From Dirofilaria immitis (taxonomy: Eukaryota; Nematoda; Chromadorea; Rhabditida; Onchocercidae), in NCBI GenBank assembly GCA_024305405.1, contig JAKNDB010000092.1:3873501-3937500 (forward strand): a stretch of 64,000 nucleotides of DNA, given 5' to 3'. Each line of letters opens with the position of its first letter. The stretch's first letter is position 1. Shown here one piece after another: positions 1 to 13,473 of the stretch. A program made the position numbers and the translations under genes. The notes under the pieces were generated by a model. The model was not told the origin of the DNA and searched no databases. It was given only the letters and a program-made list of their open reading frames with translations.

Positions 1-1498
1 CATATCGTAATGTTTGAGTTTAGGTTTTCTGAAGATGATGATGGTCCTTCATCCATCCCTTCCTTAAAACTAAACATTTTCGGTGTCGCATAATAACAGT
101 ATGAATAATCTGCTCGAAAATCGGTTAATATCTAACAGAATGAGGAATAAGCAGCGAAAAAGGGTTATACTAATTTCAAGATTACTAAAGATTAAAAATA
201 ATGTCAATATGATATTAATTACACGGATACATATGATTCGTGAAGTCCGTAAATTTATTATGACGAATACCTCCCGAAATATTGTGAATTGTCAAACAAA
301 AAAAAAAACACTTCGCCCTATGTCATATTAATTAAAACGATATTAGTTTCATATTCGGATATATGAATTAGTAATCGGCGAATCTTCCGACTGATCTTTA
401 ATTGATTACTATCCACAGAGTAATAATTCTCCGAATTTGGTGTCAATCTCTGACATATCGAAACATTACTCGAACAGTATTCTTCCATAGTATAATTTTG
501 CAAGCTGATGTCATACATGAGTTCATCCGTATATAAATTTCAATATCCTCATGTCATATAAACTAATTTACAGTCTAATACCAGCCAAGAGAAGAGAAAA
601 TGCTGTAAGAATTCCTTGTATTGTAACATTGGTCATTGTGAAAGAAGCTTAAACCTGAACAAATGATGCAGAAGGCGGGTATAAATTTACTGCACCGATA
701 GACATGAGAATAGCAGTATTTATAGACCGATTGATCAATACATAAATCGATTCTGCATGGTAGAAGGAAAGAATGATATGAACTGGGTATTGGTTGATCT
801 ATTAATCAGTGAATGAATCGATCGATAAACGAGATGGGAAGGGATGCGTCCAATGTATCGAACCAATCAATAATTCTCAGGGTCAGATAAGCAGAAATAG
901 GGAGGGTGTAATGTGGATATGGATCGATGAAATGGAAAAGGGAGCAAAGAGAATGTGACTCATTCTCCTCCACCTGCACGCCTGATACTATCGATGGACG
1001 GGAGATGGAAAGGTCGGAACGAAGAAGAAGGCGCGGGTAGCAAAACGGCAGCTTAGCAGCGTCAGCAGCAGCGGCGGCAGTAACAGCCGAGCTTATCGGG
1101 GAGAAGAACCGTGAATGATGGCTTCCTCCTCCGTTAACATCGTTTGCTTCATCCTTCTTCCTGATTTCACTTCATCTGGATGTGGACATCAGATAGCTAT
1201 TTTAGAATCCTTCCAGAAGATGATGGATAGATGAAGTGAAAACGAAGAGATATTTGTTATATATCAAAAGCAGTTATATAATCACCATAACGAATTCCTG
1301 AATGTATCTATAGGTTCTCTTTACTTTGTTTTTATTCGACAATGAACTAAAACGATGATATATTCGTCCGTTTTTTAAAATCCTCCCAAATCAAGTCATT
1401 CTAATAGTTTAGTTTTAGTAAAGAAGCAATAGTAAATATTTGTCAAACAAAAATATGAAACATTTTGATTTGAAATAAAATAGAAGGAATGGCCATTT

Positions 1499-1604
1499 CG
1501 CTAACAGGAAGGTGTCGAGTGATCATTATGCTAGCGGGAAGTTCTGAGTGAATCATCCTAAGCGATAATTTCGCTAGCGATCAAAATGTCGAATGACCAC
1601 ATCA
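1499..1604. repeat. Imperfect short tandem repeat (about three diverged copies)
   Basis: Three related stretches begin with a GCTAACAGG / GCTAGCGGG / GCTAGCGAT motif and continue with a GTCGAGTGATCAT-like tail. The first two are about 30 bases apart and the third is more diverged. The function is unknown. Confidence 0.45.
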
Positions 1605-4041
1605 CTGGGTATTAGATAATTTTCTGTATCTTCCATAACTGAGGCATGGAATAAAAATAAGATTTGTTGAAGATTATTTCATCATCGCTCCATCTACAAT
1701 TCAATCTATCGCTGATTGATTCTGTACGACAATTCTTTAATCATTTTATAAGTTTGAAATGAAAAAGATGGCAAATAACTGTCATCCTTCAATATTATCA
1801 AATGTTTAACTCATTTATTTACTTTCCATTATTGTCGAATATCGCACGTAGTAGTTCTTTTGCTTCTTTTTCAGCTTACCTCTGACCTTTTTTACTTCTT
1901 GGTCTCTTATCTATTCTTGCTTCCTAATTTTGATCTTTTCTATTACTTCAGAAGCAATCTTGTTGCTACAAATGGCATGAACCCCAGCTGCAAATAAATT
2001 TCCCGTCTTATAATCTTTAGACTTCTTCCAGAAATAAATGATCCCACATTTATTCGTGATCAGCGGCTTAAAACTGTAGTGTATGGTCGAGTTTTTATTG
2101 TTTAAAATTCCCGATTCTCCAGAATTTCCGTCAGATTTCCTTCGTTCTATGAGGAAATACGAAATCATACGTAATTCTTGATTCTTTGTTCTTGACTTCA
2201 GTAGTTACACGTAAATGCTACACTTAATAAGTTATTATTGACACATTGATGTTGTCGGCACTTCGCTATTATGGTGTATCATGATAAGTCCAATGATTTA
2301 TTATCATCACATATAAGTTATTGCTTTAATTTAACCTGGCTAACATCGATTTATATGAGTTGTATAAAGCTATATGAAAACTTGAATGGCGTCTTTGTGA
2401 ATGCCTAAAACTATTTTATGAAAAATTAATCATATGGTACAATAAGACATCTTATTAAAACGATTTCGTATCCATCTATTCCAACTCCCTCAAATATGAT
2501 TTTAAGAGAAATAAATTGATAAAGGCTAAAATTTTTTGAATAAAGATTTTAATGACACATTTTGATGTACTATAGAGGATTTACCTTAATGAAATTTCAT
2601 AGTCAAAAATAAATAAATAAATAAATATTGTGATAAGGCAATAAAATAAAGTAATTCAAGTAGAATAATTCTTTGCTCTTTTGCAAGTATATTTCACATT
2701 AAATTCTTTTTGGCATTGCGAGGAATTCTGCCAATAGCTAAATTTAAATTCCACTAATAGACCAATTTTACAATTAACCACATAACCGTATTTTTAATTT
2801 CATGTAAAATTCTTTCTCGTCTGAGAGACACAATTTGATATATTTCAATGATAATGGTAAATTGTTTTTTTTTCAGAAATTTCAAAATCGACCGTCTTTA
2901 CTGTCAAATTCACGTTCACAAGAATTTCTGAATAAATTATTTTCTAAAAATTAAAAAAAGCTTCTTGAAGTTATGTAGTTGAATAAAAATAAAACATAAT
3001 ATTTATGTTTAATAATAGCATAAATGTTGTAAAATTTTATATTTTCCTGTTCACTCTAATCTCTAAAAGAATTTTTTTCTTGAGAAAGAATAAATTATGA
3101 ATTTATTATTTTTCAAATTCGATAAATTTTAACATAATTTAAAGTCGAAGCACTAATTTTAATTACTATTTATATATATGTAATGGTAGAAAATAAACGA
3201 AAATTTTTGAAATCGAAGTAACAGTAAACAGTAATTTTTTTGACCAATTTTTTAATCATTTTCTTGATCGCTTTTTCTAGAAAGCTAAATATAAACCAAA
3301 CTTGAGGATATTACCGCTTTCATTTAAACAATTTCATTATCATATCATTTGCCGCAAAATGACAAATGACTGAAGTTCTGCAGTACTTAATTCATATTTT
3401 ATCATTTTATCAATTCAACATTGCCATAGTAAATTACCTAACAGCAAATATGGATCTGATATTTAAATGGATCTATTTATTTCACTTACATATGCATCCC
3501 TTCATCTTACTTTTGCTATTAAAATTTGGAAAATTAGTGAAAGATTTATTACAATTGCGAGCAACAAAACAACCGGTTGTAAACTAGTAAAGTTCAAACT
3601 AACTGTTACACTTCCCTCCACTGACAGATCGATTTATCTGAACTATTAAGAAATAATCACAAGTCATTCCCTCGCAACAATTTTTCGAAATATAATAAGC
3701 CATTAAACTAAAACAATAAGGTTGATATTGTGCTTCATTTTCCTTGAGCGTTAGAAATTAATAATATTATGCAAAAAAAAAAAGATAGCTTATAGTTCAT
3801 TATACTGATAAAAATAATAATTCTTGTCCCATTTCTATCACTGATTAATCTTTCGAAGAAGTGAAATATGTTGAGTTATTATAATTCACAATAGATAAGC
3901 ACCGCTTCTTATAATGTTATCAGGTTTTTTCAATATTAATCAGGGGTATCGTTGCTTTTGTTTGGCTACTTATTATCATCTAGTGATCAATCGAATCATT
4001 TTCTCTCTGTAGAATATACAATTTAATAATTTTATAAATTT

Positions 4042-4190
4042 ATGCATTGATAAATATGATGATTTCATAAACTGATAAATATGATAATTTCATGCATTAT
4101 TAAATATGATAACTTAATAAAATTATTAAATTAAATTGCATATGCATTGATAAATATGATAACTTTATGTACTGATAAACATGGTATATA
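4042..4190. repeat. AT-rich tandem repeat, TGCATTGATAAATATGAT unit
   Basis: The core TTGATAAATATGAT recurs several times with AT-rich spacers (for example near 4,046, 4,072, 4,103, 4,146 and 4,171). The copies differ by small substitutions. It lies outside any gene I recognise. Confidence 0.6.
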
Positions 4191-6955
4191 TTTGAGTAAT
4201 ATATTTTATCTTCCTTCTACACTATATTAAATTGTTTCTTTTCTTTTTATTTTTTTTTTTAATTTACTTCGTTAATTACTGTAATAATTTGATACTCTAA
4301 AATACTTTTTCCATCGAACAAAGTTAAAAGTACTGTTCAATAGGAAAACGATGTGCTTATTGGGAAGTTCATATTCAATATTTAATTAATTTAAAATGAA
4401 TTTTAGGGCATAAGGCTTCACTGTAAAACATTTCGTTATGATGCTTCGTCATGAAATATTTTCATGCCTATTATAATCTCTGTATGTTAGCAAAGTTTAA
4501 AAACTTTATGTTTTTTATTTCAAATTTACATGAAGTTTTTAAACTAAGCATGAAATTTTTCCTTTCGTTCAAAAAAGACTGTAATAGCAAGCTGTGCAAC
4601 ATTCTATCATTTATAAGTTTATCGATTATGATATGTAATCAATAAATTCGATTGTTGAGATGATCAGAATCATACTACTAAGTTCTTGTTATTGCATTTT
4701 TTCTACCTGATGATATGCATATGCCCCAAAGATCGATATTATCAGTAGCCTGGATCAGAAAAGTAGGATTCATTATTTCGCACATTGATCATACTGTAAA
4801 TGATTTAAATTGCTCAAATTTGTTTGTTTCACCATAATCTTTTTTAGCTTTTGCTGAAATGGATACTTTTTCAACAAAATTTCAAATATTATTGCATTTA
4901 ACTAATCTTGTTTGCGTTCAATGATTCTGCACGATCAAGTTGAATTTTAGAGGAAAAAAGAAGTTTCGTTTGCTTCATACTAATAAAAAGTAACAAATAA
5001 ACAAAATAAGAAATTGTGTAACTTTTAATAATAGTAAGTTGATGAAATCTTAATTTTTTCATTTATATTTAGAATATTTCATCTTATCAATTATCATTCA
5101 ATATTTTTACGAGTAAAAAATTTCCTTATCAAAAAAGAAGAGAAATAGAAAGATAAAAATTATTTGCTTTCTAACTTTCAGATATTATTGTCATTTTTAT
5201 TTGCTTCTTTTTCTGTTTGTTTGAAGTTCATTCTTATGCCAAAATGTTTATTACATGTTCAAATAATAAGATGAAATGTTTTCAAATCTGCAATCGGCAT
5301 TATCATGCACTTTGCAATCGATACAATACATAAAAAATTGATACATATTACGAGAGAATTGATACGAATGATTGTTATCAAAATTGAAATCAAATATTAA
5401 AATAAAAATGATAATAAAACTTTGCATTATCAATTAATAAATTACGATCTAATGACAAACATAGCTAATTTAGTTTTGAACTTATCTTTTTCTAATCATT
5501 TTATGGTTATCTACTTTAGATTAAGCAAGAATAGCTATCAGCAAGCATGTATTAAAACAATTTCTTTAATCAAATTTGTTGATGAAAAAGAAAATTTTAT
5601 TTATGGACTGGAAACGAAATAAAAATAACTTGTGTAATGGAATCACCGGGTCAGTTATCATTTATTGATATCAGTTTATCGGTTGTCATCATTCATCATT
5701 CTTTGCAATTGTCCTGGTTATATATTCAAAAATAAAAGCAAACAATCATAGGCTTGTTTTAAGCAAACAAATCATAGGTTTTATTTGAAGTTTATAAGTA
5801 CGCTATTTTAGCCAATATTTGTATATAGCAATAAAGTATGACAGGAAAAAGGTACGTCATACAGCACCAAAGATTTCATTTTACAAGATTTGATTTTTGA
5901 AGGTATAGATATATTGATAACTAACGTAAAATTATGCTGCAATAACTTTGAAATCCTGCAACATTCTTATAAAAGTAAATGAACTTTTGCGACCATATCA
6001 TTTAGAAATTTTGTGACTATATCATTTGAACTCTTCTGAAGAAGCAATATCAAAGAACTAATTATACTTCCTAATGACAATATTTCTGAATTTTAAATAT
6101 TATAAATAGTTCAGTATGATTTATTTTGCAATTCTAAAAAGTTCTGCGCCAAGTATCATTTCTCGATTTTTGCTTCAGTCTTTCAAATCTGCGATCTGCT
6201 TCACTAACACCGATGAAAAGTAATTAGTTGTAAGAAAGCGAAAGACAGCGAAAATGATTTGGATAATATTTGTGACTGCTAACAGATCAAAACTGTAGTA
6301 TTTAAACTTTGATTTTTGAACTGATCAATAGATGCTGCAAATATTATCAAATCTGTAAATTAATTGAATATAATTTAAACGAATGGAAAACTTTCTTACT
6401 AGCCAAATAGTTTCTTCGGTCATATAATCATAAATGAATATTAAAAAAATAAGTCAATAAAAAAGCAGACTATGAAAAAACTTCAAGGTGGTATCGAATT
6501 CGTTATCAAAATATATAGACATGCGTATGAACTAATTCTCGGGCATGTAAGCAAACCAGGTGAAATGTGTTTCTTAGACAGAACAATGAAGATGATAAGA
6601 TGATAAGAATGAAATTATTCATTTATAAGACTAGAAGTTTTGCAGATATGCTTTTGTCACTTCACTATATTATTCAGACATTTGTCGTTTCCTATCAACT
6701 CCATTTTTCGTATAGATCGACTTTGTTTAAATCTCAATGATGCGACATGAAAATTTTCTTATTTTGGGTGAGTTAATTAAGTAAATATCAACAACCATTC
6801 ATCATCAAATGAACTAATGAGAAATCAAAGAAATCTGATGCTTTTTTGATAAAGATTTAAATATTTGAATTTCGAATTAAACTTGATTTGTTAATTTAAT
6901 CTGCGTGTTTTTTCTCATTGTTGGTAAAAGAAATTTTGTGCCTAATTTTACAGCG

Positions 6956-9900
6956 ATGATAACATGTAGTAAAATTCATGCTTATATGATAAGCCAATTG
7001 CATAGTGCTGCGACTTTTGGTCATAATTTCACAGTACTTTTTCCAAGCAACGATAAACACATGGAAAGTCCAGAAATCAGCATCACTTTAATGAATCCGA
7101 ATGATAGGCGAGCAATAGTCAAAATAGAATATGCTGAAAATTTTGATAATCTTTCGAAAAATCGAGAAGTCTTTGTATCGGTTGATCCGATGAATTATCA
7201 AACAGTTAAGTTCTTTTTCTAATACTTTTCATTCGTAATGTTTTTGTTATTTCAATCCTGAATTTTAGTTTTCAAATACAGAAAACCTCTATCATTTTTC
7301 TTGGTTCTTTATTTTTGTGGCTACAGGCAACATTCCAAATTGTCGTTAGGTACGATTATAATCCAGTGATGGAGGTAATTGCATATCATTTATCAAATTG
7401 TTCTTTCTAATGAATGAATCCTTGAGATTTTCCAAAATATCATTGTAATTTATGATTATTTAAAATATAAAAGATCAGGTAAACGAAGTTTTTAGGTCCA
7501 CTTCAACGATTCTATTATAAATATATGCAAAAATTTTAATGCCAATGCAGATTTTGCAAATTTGGTGGAATGTCAAGATAGCAGAATATACATCACTTCA
7601 TCATTAATGTCTATCGCTGTCCTTGCAAACTGGTACCATTCTGATGCTGGTGACAGTTTTCTCGGTTAGCATGTTAATGATATTTTCCGCATATAGCGTC
7701 GAAAATACTTATGTTAAACAGGTTAAATTAAAATTTTGTAAATTCGATAGCTTCAAAATTTTGTGAATTCGATAATAATTTTAATCTACAAAGGAAAATT
7801 GATCAGTTTTAATAAAAAGAAAGCAGTTTTAAAGTCAATACTAATAGCAATTTCTGATAAATTGATTGTTTTAAAATAATTAATAAATCGCTAAGTTAAT
7901 TACAGTATTTCCATCATCAATGGCTACAACTAAATATGCATTTTCTGTGCCAAAATCTTCTGATGGTATTACGACGATATATTTCTTGCCAATATCAGAT
8001 AATACGATAATAAATGTGACTGGGAGAATTGGTGATAATTTGTTCAGCAAATCGTTTGTGCCAAAAGTAAGTTAGGCTTAGCGATAAGATTCTTTGCTAT
8101 TGTTGTAAGTTTATGAGTAAATAGTTAAATATATTTTAATTGCAATATTTATCACTTTACGCTTATTAGATATATTTTAATTGTACGGATAAGAAATGAA
8201 TAAACAATTAATCAAAATATTTAATATTTTTGTTTTAACGAAATTCTGATTTATAAATGAATTTCAAAAATCTCAAGTAAATAGACAATAATTTAATTTA
8301 TAGAAAGAAAATAGAAGTTTAATGGCAGTACAAATAAATGATGAATTATCACTGATAGCAAACGGAAATGCCTCATTTACTGTAATTGTTGCAGTGCACA
8401 ACCTATCAATCACATTTGATGATACTAAAACCGACTTTGGTGCTTTCATGCCTACTCCTCTATGTGATTCAAGTATTAAAAATTTCTTTTATGCAATCTT
8501 AAGAAGAACTAAAAGCTTGCGTGAAATTTCGTCCACATAATTTAAAAAACAATTAAAAGCATACGTAATTCAAAATCAAACTCTTCAAAAGAAATTAAGA
8601 AACTTTCATCAAAATTTATCATATATTTATCTAATATAATTTTTCTAAGGTAATTATCATCAATAGAGTTTGTTCTTGAATTGGTCTAAAGAGAACAATT
8701 TTTGATTGTTACGACGCAATCGATTACCATGTTTCGTTGCTGTACGATACGAAACAATTTTTGGTTACACATGACTCACTTAATCAATCTCAATTTACCG
8801 TATTCGATGAGTCCGAAAATTCTAAACTTTACTCGCTAACAAATTTTTACAAAGAAGTGAAATCTGATGGATATAGTCAAAGTATAGGCTTCAATTCCAG
8901 GTAAAAACAACAATAATTAGAAATTCAATTTCAAAAATGATCAGTAATAAATAATTGTCCGCGCAAGTATTTTTGCAAATCTATAGTAGCTCATTTTAGA
9001 TTCACGGAAAATTTCACAGTAATTCGACTCAGATACTACTGGTTGAAACGTCTGATTTCTTCCAATATGCTTTTAGTTCTGCAATGTTACAAATATTGAA
9101 ATACGGTGGCTATGGGAATAAGTTATTCGATGGCTCATTTCTTGATTTGGATATGTCGTGGTCACAATTTGTCACTGGTCTAACGACCTTCTTTTTACCT
9201 AGCAGTGAAAATATTGTTGCAGTAAGTTCTCAATAGAAGTTTAATTTTCGAATCACAATAAACGAGCTCACTAATGTGATAGGATGCTGTATAATCTCCT
9301 CTACAAATTTAGTATCTTAAGAAATAATCAATGTGGAGAACAAAATTCACTAAATAGAATATAGTTCGATATTAGAAAATAAGTCAAGATTTGGTAATAT
9401 CAGAGAATTTACCGGAATCAAAATAACGAAGAATAATGATTAGAATGTCATTATTGCTTATTTATTGCTTTTGAATTCTAAATGCTTTTAAGGAAAAAGA
9501 AACGAAGAATAGTTTTTTTTATTGAAATGAATAATTGTAATTCAGATCATAGGTGACAGCAAAGCAACGACTTCTACACTTGTCGGTCGCAAAGTTCCAA
9601 ACGAATTCATTTGGATTTGGGTTCCATTACCATTCTATCAAGAAACATTCTATTATTCTACTACGTCTTTATCGCAAGGATTCTATACAGTAACATCCAA
9701 CGGTTCATATACTATCTTTGTAGCTGGCAGGAATCAGAATGCTTCATATGGTTACGTCACCGCTTATAACAGTAAGTGAATCAATTATGATAATTGTAAT
9801 GAATTTTGATCCAGTGAAAAGTCAATAATCTACTTTCTGGAGCGGTATCATTTTGTTTTTATTGAAATCAGAGCTTATTTAGCATTATTTCACAATTCAT

Positions 9901-11528
9901 TCATTCATTACCAAGCTTGCATTAATGTTAAAATATGCATTAATTTCCAGGTCAAATATCGAAACCTTTACCTGAAATCAGGACAAGCGTATTACCAGCA
10001 ACGACAACCGAAATGCCATGTAAAAATGTTTTAGAATTATCGATGTTACTTTTGATTTGCATTAAAAATTTATGACATACTTATCAAGTATCAGATATTT
10101 TTATTGCAATTCTAAAGGATGCAGTATTTATGAGATTATAAAAATAATTACAAATGAAATTGATATTAGTTATTACTCGAACCAACTGATAAATCATAAC
10201 GTTGTCTCTCATAGTTGACAGTTGATATATTAAGAGAAATTGTTATTAAATTCTGTTTTTCTTGGAAAAACGATCTTCTTTCTCCATTGAAATCTATATC
10301 TAAAACAAAAACTATGAAAAATTGTTATTTCGAATTATTTATTTATATTTAACTGATATCAATCGTTAATTGAACTCCTTTTTCTTTTTAATATAAGAAG
10401 TTAAGTTTGTATATTGCAGCACCATCTACAATTACAACAGAAACTACAACAGGTTGGTTGAATATTAATGCTAAATGAAATAATAAGTGAGACACAACCA
10501 ACAGCTGATAATTGATATGAAAATCATGATTAATTGATAATTATAAAATATCATAATAAATTCTTATTTCTTATGTAAGAATTAATTTGATATATTACAG
10601 TACCGCCTGCAATGCAAACTACAACGGGTTAGTTAAAAATTTATGCTTGGAATGAAGGACTAATAATAAATAAGATATAATGAATAACTGATAATTGTTG
10701 CAAAGGTTGATAATTGATATGAAAATCATGAGATAATGATGATAGTGGAGATCGAAATAAACTCTTATTTTTTTATATGAGATATGTTGCAATAAAATCT
10801 ACAACTACCATGGAAACTACAACGGTTTAATCGAAAATTTGTATTTTAAGTGAAATAATAAATAAGATGTAATCAATCTGATAGTTAATAATTGTTATGA
10901 GGAACATGATTGAATGATGGTCGTGAACGATATAAAACTTAATTTTACATGTTACAGTACAATCTACATTTGCAATGGAAACTACAGCGGGTTAGTTGAA
11001 AATTTTATATTTTAAATGAAATAATAGATGTGGCATAATTAATAAGATTGATAGCTGATATGATAAAAAGTTAATAACGATATAAAGATTATAACTAAAA
11101 ACAACCGTGAAAGATCATGACCTTATTTTTATATAAAATTTAACTCTTGTATTTACAGCATCACCTACCATTGCAATGGAAACTACAATGGGTTAGTTCA
11201 AATTTATTTTCACTTATTTATACATTAATTCATGACTGATAGATGATAAGATATGAGAATTTTTGATAAGCCTTTATTTTTTCTGAATCAAATTTCATGC
11301 CTTATAGCACCATCTGCAACTGAAATGGAAACAACGACAACATGTAAGTTGAATTAAAACTTATTTGTTAGTTAACTCTAAATCTTTTTCAAATTATACT
11401 GAATCTTGCATCTCAGTTTAGCTGTAATCTCGACGACATCAGAGGGGACAAAAGAATCAATGAGATCATTATCCAATATTATTGAACTACTGGTGTCAAC
11501 CACTTTGTTCTGGCTAGTTTATAATTAA
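6956..11528 (+). CDS. IgGFc-binding-N-domain-like surface protein with Thr-rich stalk and GPI-type tail
   Basis: Exons: 6956-7204, 7327-7374, 7496-7664, 7906-8066, 8304-about 8,480, about 8,690-8900, 9020-9221, 9546-9771, 9951-10019, then tiny exons 10420-10452, 10601-10627, 10958-10990, 11159-11191, 11308-11343 and the last exon 11422-11528. The body resembles the IgGFc-binding N-terminal domain family common in nematodes: NFTVLFPSND near the start, then YITSSLMSIAVLAN, GDSFLV, TTIYFLPISDNT, a later TTFFLPSSENIVA and YTIFVAGRNQNASYG. A Thr/Ser stalk follows, then a C-terminal hydrophobic stretch (LLVSTTLFWLVYN) as in GPI-anchored proteins. I infer an extracellular, possibly cuticle- or mucus-associated role. 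The 5' end is uncertain: the first exon begins after a TTTTACAG acceptor and shows no signal peptide, so an upstream exon is probably missing. A nearby MKIFLFW start at 6,747 is not phase-compatible. The junction between the fifth and sixth exons is also unresolved. Confidence 0.72.
10420..11343 (+). repeat. Tandem array of phase 1-1 mucin micro-exons
   Basis: Five intact micro-exons of 33, 27, 33, 33 and 36 nt (10420, 10601, 10958, 11159, 11308) each start with two bases of a split codon, encode PSTITTETTT-like Thr/Ser-rich peptides, and end with one base of the next codon. All are multiples of three, so any can be skipped or duplicated without a frame change. The intervening introns are also related (GTTAGTTGAAAATTT... 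and GATAATTGATATGAAAATCATGA-type stretches), showing that the unit of duplication was exon plus intron, about 150-200 bp. Confidence 0.75.
10794..10826 (+). pseudogene. Decayed mucin micro-exon
   Basis: This stretch reads AAATCTACAACTACCATGGA and so clearly matches its neighbours, which carry ACTACAACG and ACCATTGCAATGGA. It has lost the AG of the acceptor (CAATAAAATC where the others have ACAGTACC). It has also lost one G at the donor (ACGGTTTAA where the others have ACGGGTTAG). It is probably no longer spliced in. Confidence 0.6.
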
Positions 11529-12778
11529 TTGATACTATTGCTGGTCCAATTTCAACGCTGAAGATATACCTTCTTTTTGTGTATTACAATGATATAAAGA
11601 GTGAGTTTTATACGAAAAGTTTTTTTCCATTACACTGTCAACATTCATGATATAACTATACTGCCAATAGTTTTGATGCTGGTTGATGCTCTGGACTACA
11701 TGGCTTCAAGAGAGAATCGAAAAAGGTATGAAAATATTGAAACCATAACATTTGGAATTGGGTTAATACGACTTTTGATTTATATCGGATTAACACAAGA
11801 AAAAAGCAGAAAAGTTCATGACTAAACTTCATTAACTTTATTGGTGTAAATTCTGGATCTATCGGTCTCGATATGATTCCTTGAATTTATCGATCTCGAT
11901 ATAAATTTATTGGATCTATTAATCATTCTATTTCTTCATGTAATTATCGATATTATTGGAAGCACTCGGAAAAGGAAAAGAGAGTTCATTATTTGTATGA
12001 AATTTTTCAACAAATCCGAAAAACAAAAATTCTATAAGGTAAAAAGAAATTTTGGCAGGAAAAGAACCGAGGACATTTTTTCCTGGCTAATGTTTAATGA
12101 AGAATTTTGTTCAAAGTAAATGAGTTCGAGGGAAGGTAATAGCTCCCGATTCTATTATTCTGACACTGGTGAATGATGAAATCTTCTGAATAATTACTGC
12201 TTCGAATATGGTGCAATAATCATACCAATAATGCTTATCCACCGATAATGAATTATTGATTTATTTGATCGTTTCTATAAAGCGCTGATCAAATACTTGA
12301 TAAATTTTGCTTTTCAGAAAACAAGTTTATCTTTCGATATCTTTACACATTTTCTCTGCTTTTCCATCATTTGTTTTTGTGAATAAATCTGAATAAATTT
12401 TTAGTATCGCTTATTCAAATTACATGCAAAATATATCACAAAATATTAGTTCCATGATAAATTAAATCGATTAATTTGATCGCAAATTGTTTATTTAAAA
12501 ATTGAGCTGCCTTCATTACCCATAATAAATCAATTTCTCTTCTCATTCTGGCAAGAAATTTCATGTATTTCTTTACAAATACAATGAAAGAAGGTAAAAA
12601 AGTTGAAAAGTAAAAAAATTCTGAAGCAAATATCAGATATGAATGATGATAAAAGGAGAAAGGTATAAAGCATAGTGTATATAATAATGATGGAATTCTA
12701 AATATAACTTTTCTTTTTGTTTGAGCAGGAAAAATTCATTTAAAAAATTGGAGTGGAAAAAATGCCTTTAAAATAAAA
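11529..12778. other. Convergent intergenic region
   Basis: This lies between two convergent genes, the surface protein on the plus strand and the large coiled-coil gene on the minus strand. It probably holds both 3' untranslated regions. The open frames at 11,601-11,825 and 11,910-12,119 lack splice signals and homology I can see, and they begin just after the stop codon, so I read them as untranslated sequence. Confidence 0.5.
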
Positions 12779-12784
12779 TTTATT
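12779..12784 (-). terminator. AATAAA polyadenylation signal of the large gene
   Basis: AATAAA on the minus strand lies about 42 bases after the TAG stop at 12,826. That spacing is typical for a nematode cleavage signal. Confidence 0.55.
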
Positions 12785-12825
12785 CAAAGAGCAAAATGAT
12801 AAGTGTTAAATGCTTCTTTTTTCTT

Positions 12826-13473
12826 CTAATCAACATGTCTCCAATTATTATGCGTTCCATGCTCATTCCAACAAGTTGCATAATTTTCACTTGTTCTCCA
12901 TTGTCCATCCACAATAAATAGAAATTCATATCGACCCGGTGGAATATCAACCCAAACACCAAATTTATCAGCATCATTTTCCAATTTTTGGCACAGTAAG
13001 CAACATTCCCAGCTTACGAAGCTTGCCTGAATATTTATTTAAATTTCTAACTTTTATCAGAATTATAACACGTACTATAGCTGACTCAAATAAAAATTGC
13101 AATTAAGGAAATTTCTTTCTTAAAAGAATTTTTTTGTAATTATTCAATGGTTCCGACAGTTTGTGATCCCAAAAGGTTAATTGAAATTGAAACATACACT
13201 TAATAATACAATCTTAGATGTTGGTGCTCTAATTTCAAACCATATTCTTCGATAATCCTTCAGATCTTCCGGTGAACTCTCATTCCTGAAATCCATTTTG
13301 AAACATGAAACGAAGACAGAAAAATAGCAAAGAAAATGAAAAAATGATAAATAATAATTTACCACATAGCTAAACGCCATTTATATCTATCATCACTGGG
13401 TTGTTTCTTAATTAGGAATGCACCATCCAAAACACTTTTTGTCGTATCACGAAATCGATACATCTGATCCAAT
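12826..13473 (-). other. C-terminal CBM48 / AMPK-beta-type glycogen-binding domain (3 exons)
   Basis: The three last exons join in frame (phases 2, 0). The protein reads through a strand rich in IWFEIRAPTSKIVLLSASF, a SFVSW turn equivalent to the SFNNW turn of AMPK beta, then VDIPPGRYEFLFIVDGQW and NEHGTHNNWRHVD followed by the stop. From what I know of AMPK beta, the carbohydrate-contacting residues are W100, K126, W133, L146, T148 and N150. By eye both Trp, the Thr and the Asn are kept, whereas the Lys and Leu positions are replaced (Leu and His). Carbohydrate binding is therefore plausible but not certain. Confidence 0.78.

Larger units (their letters stand above)
1..6740. other. Left gene-poor region
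   Basis: I found no convincing gene here. Open frames are short, unsupported by splice sites and of random composition. Around 960-1,140 the base composition rises clearly above the surroundings, with GCAGC/GGCGG-type triplets, as in a promoter or untranslated first exon, but I could not attach it to a coding sequence. The rest is AT-rich intergenic DNA with short tandem repeats. Confidence 0.6.

Noticed and set aside
1911..2168. 85-codon minus-strand open frame
   Set aside because: Reasonable amino-acid mix, but no recognisable motif, no splice context and no neighbouring exon. I could not support it as a gene.
11601..12119. Two short plus-strand open frames after the surface-protein gene
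   Set aside because: Directly follow the stop codon and have no homology or splice evidence; read as 3' untranslated sequence.
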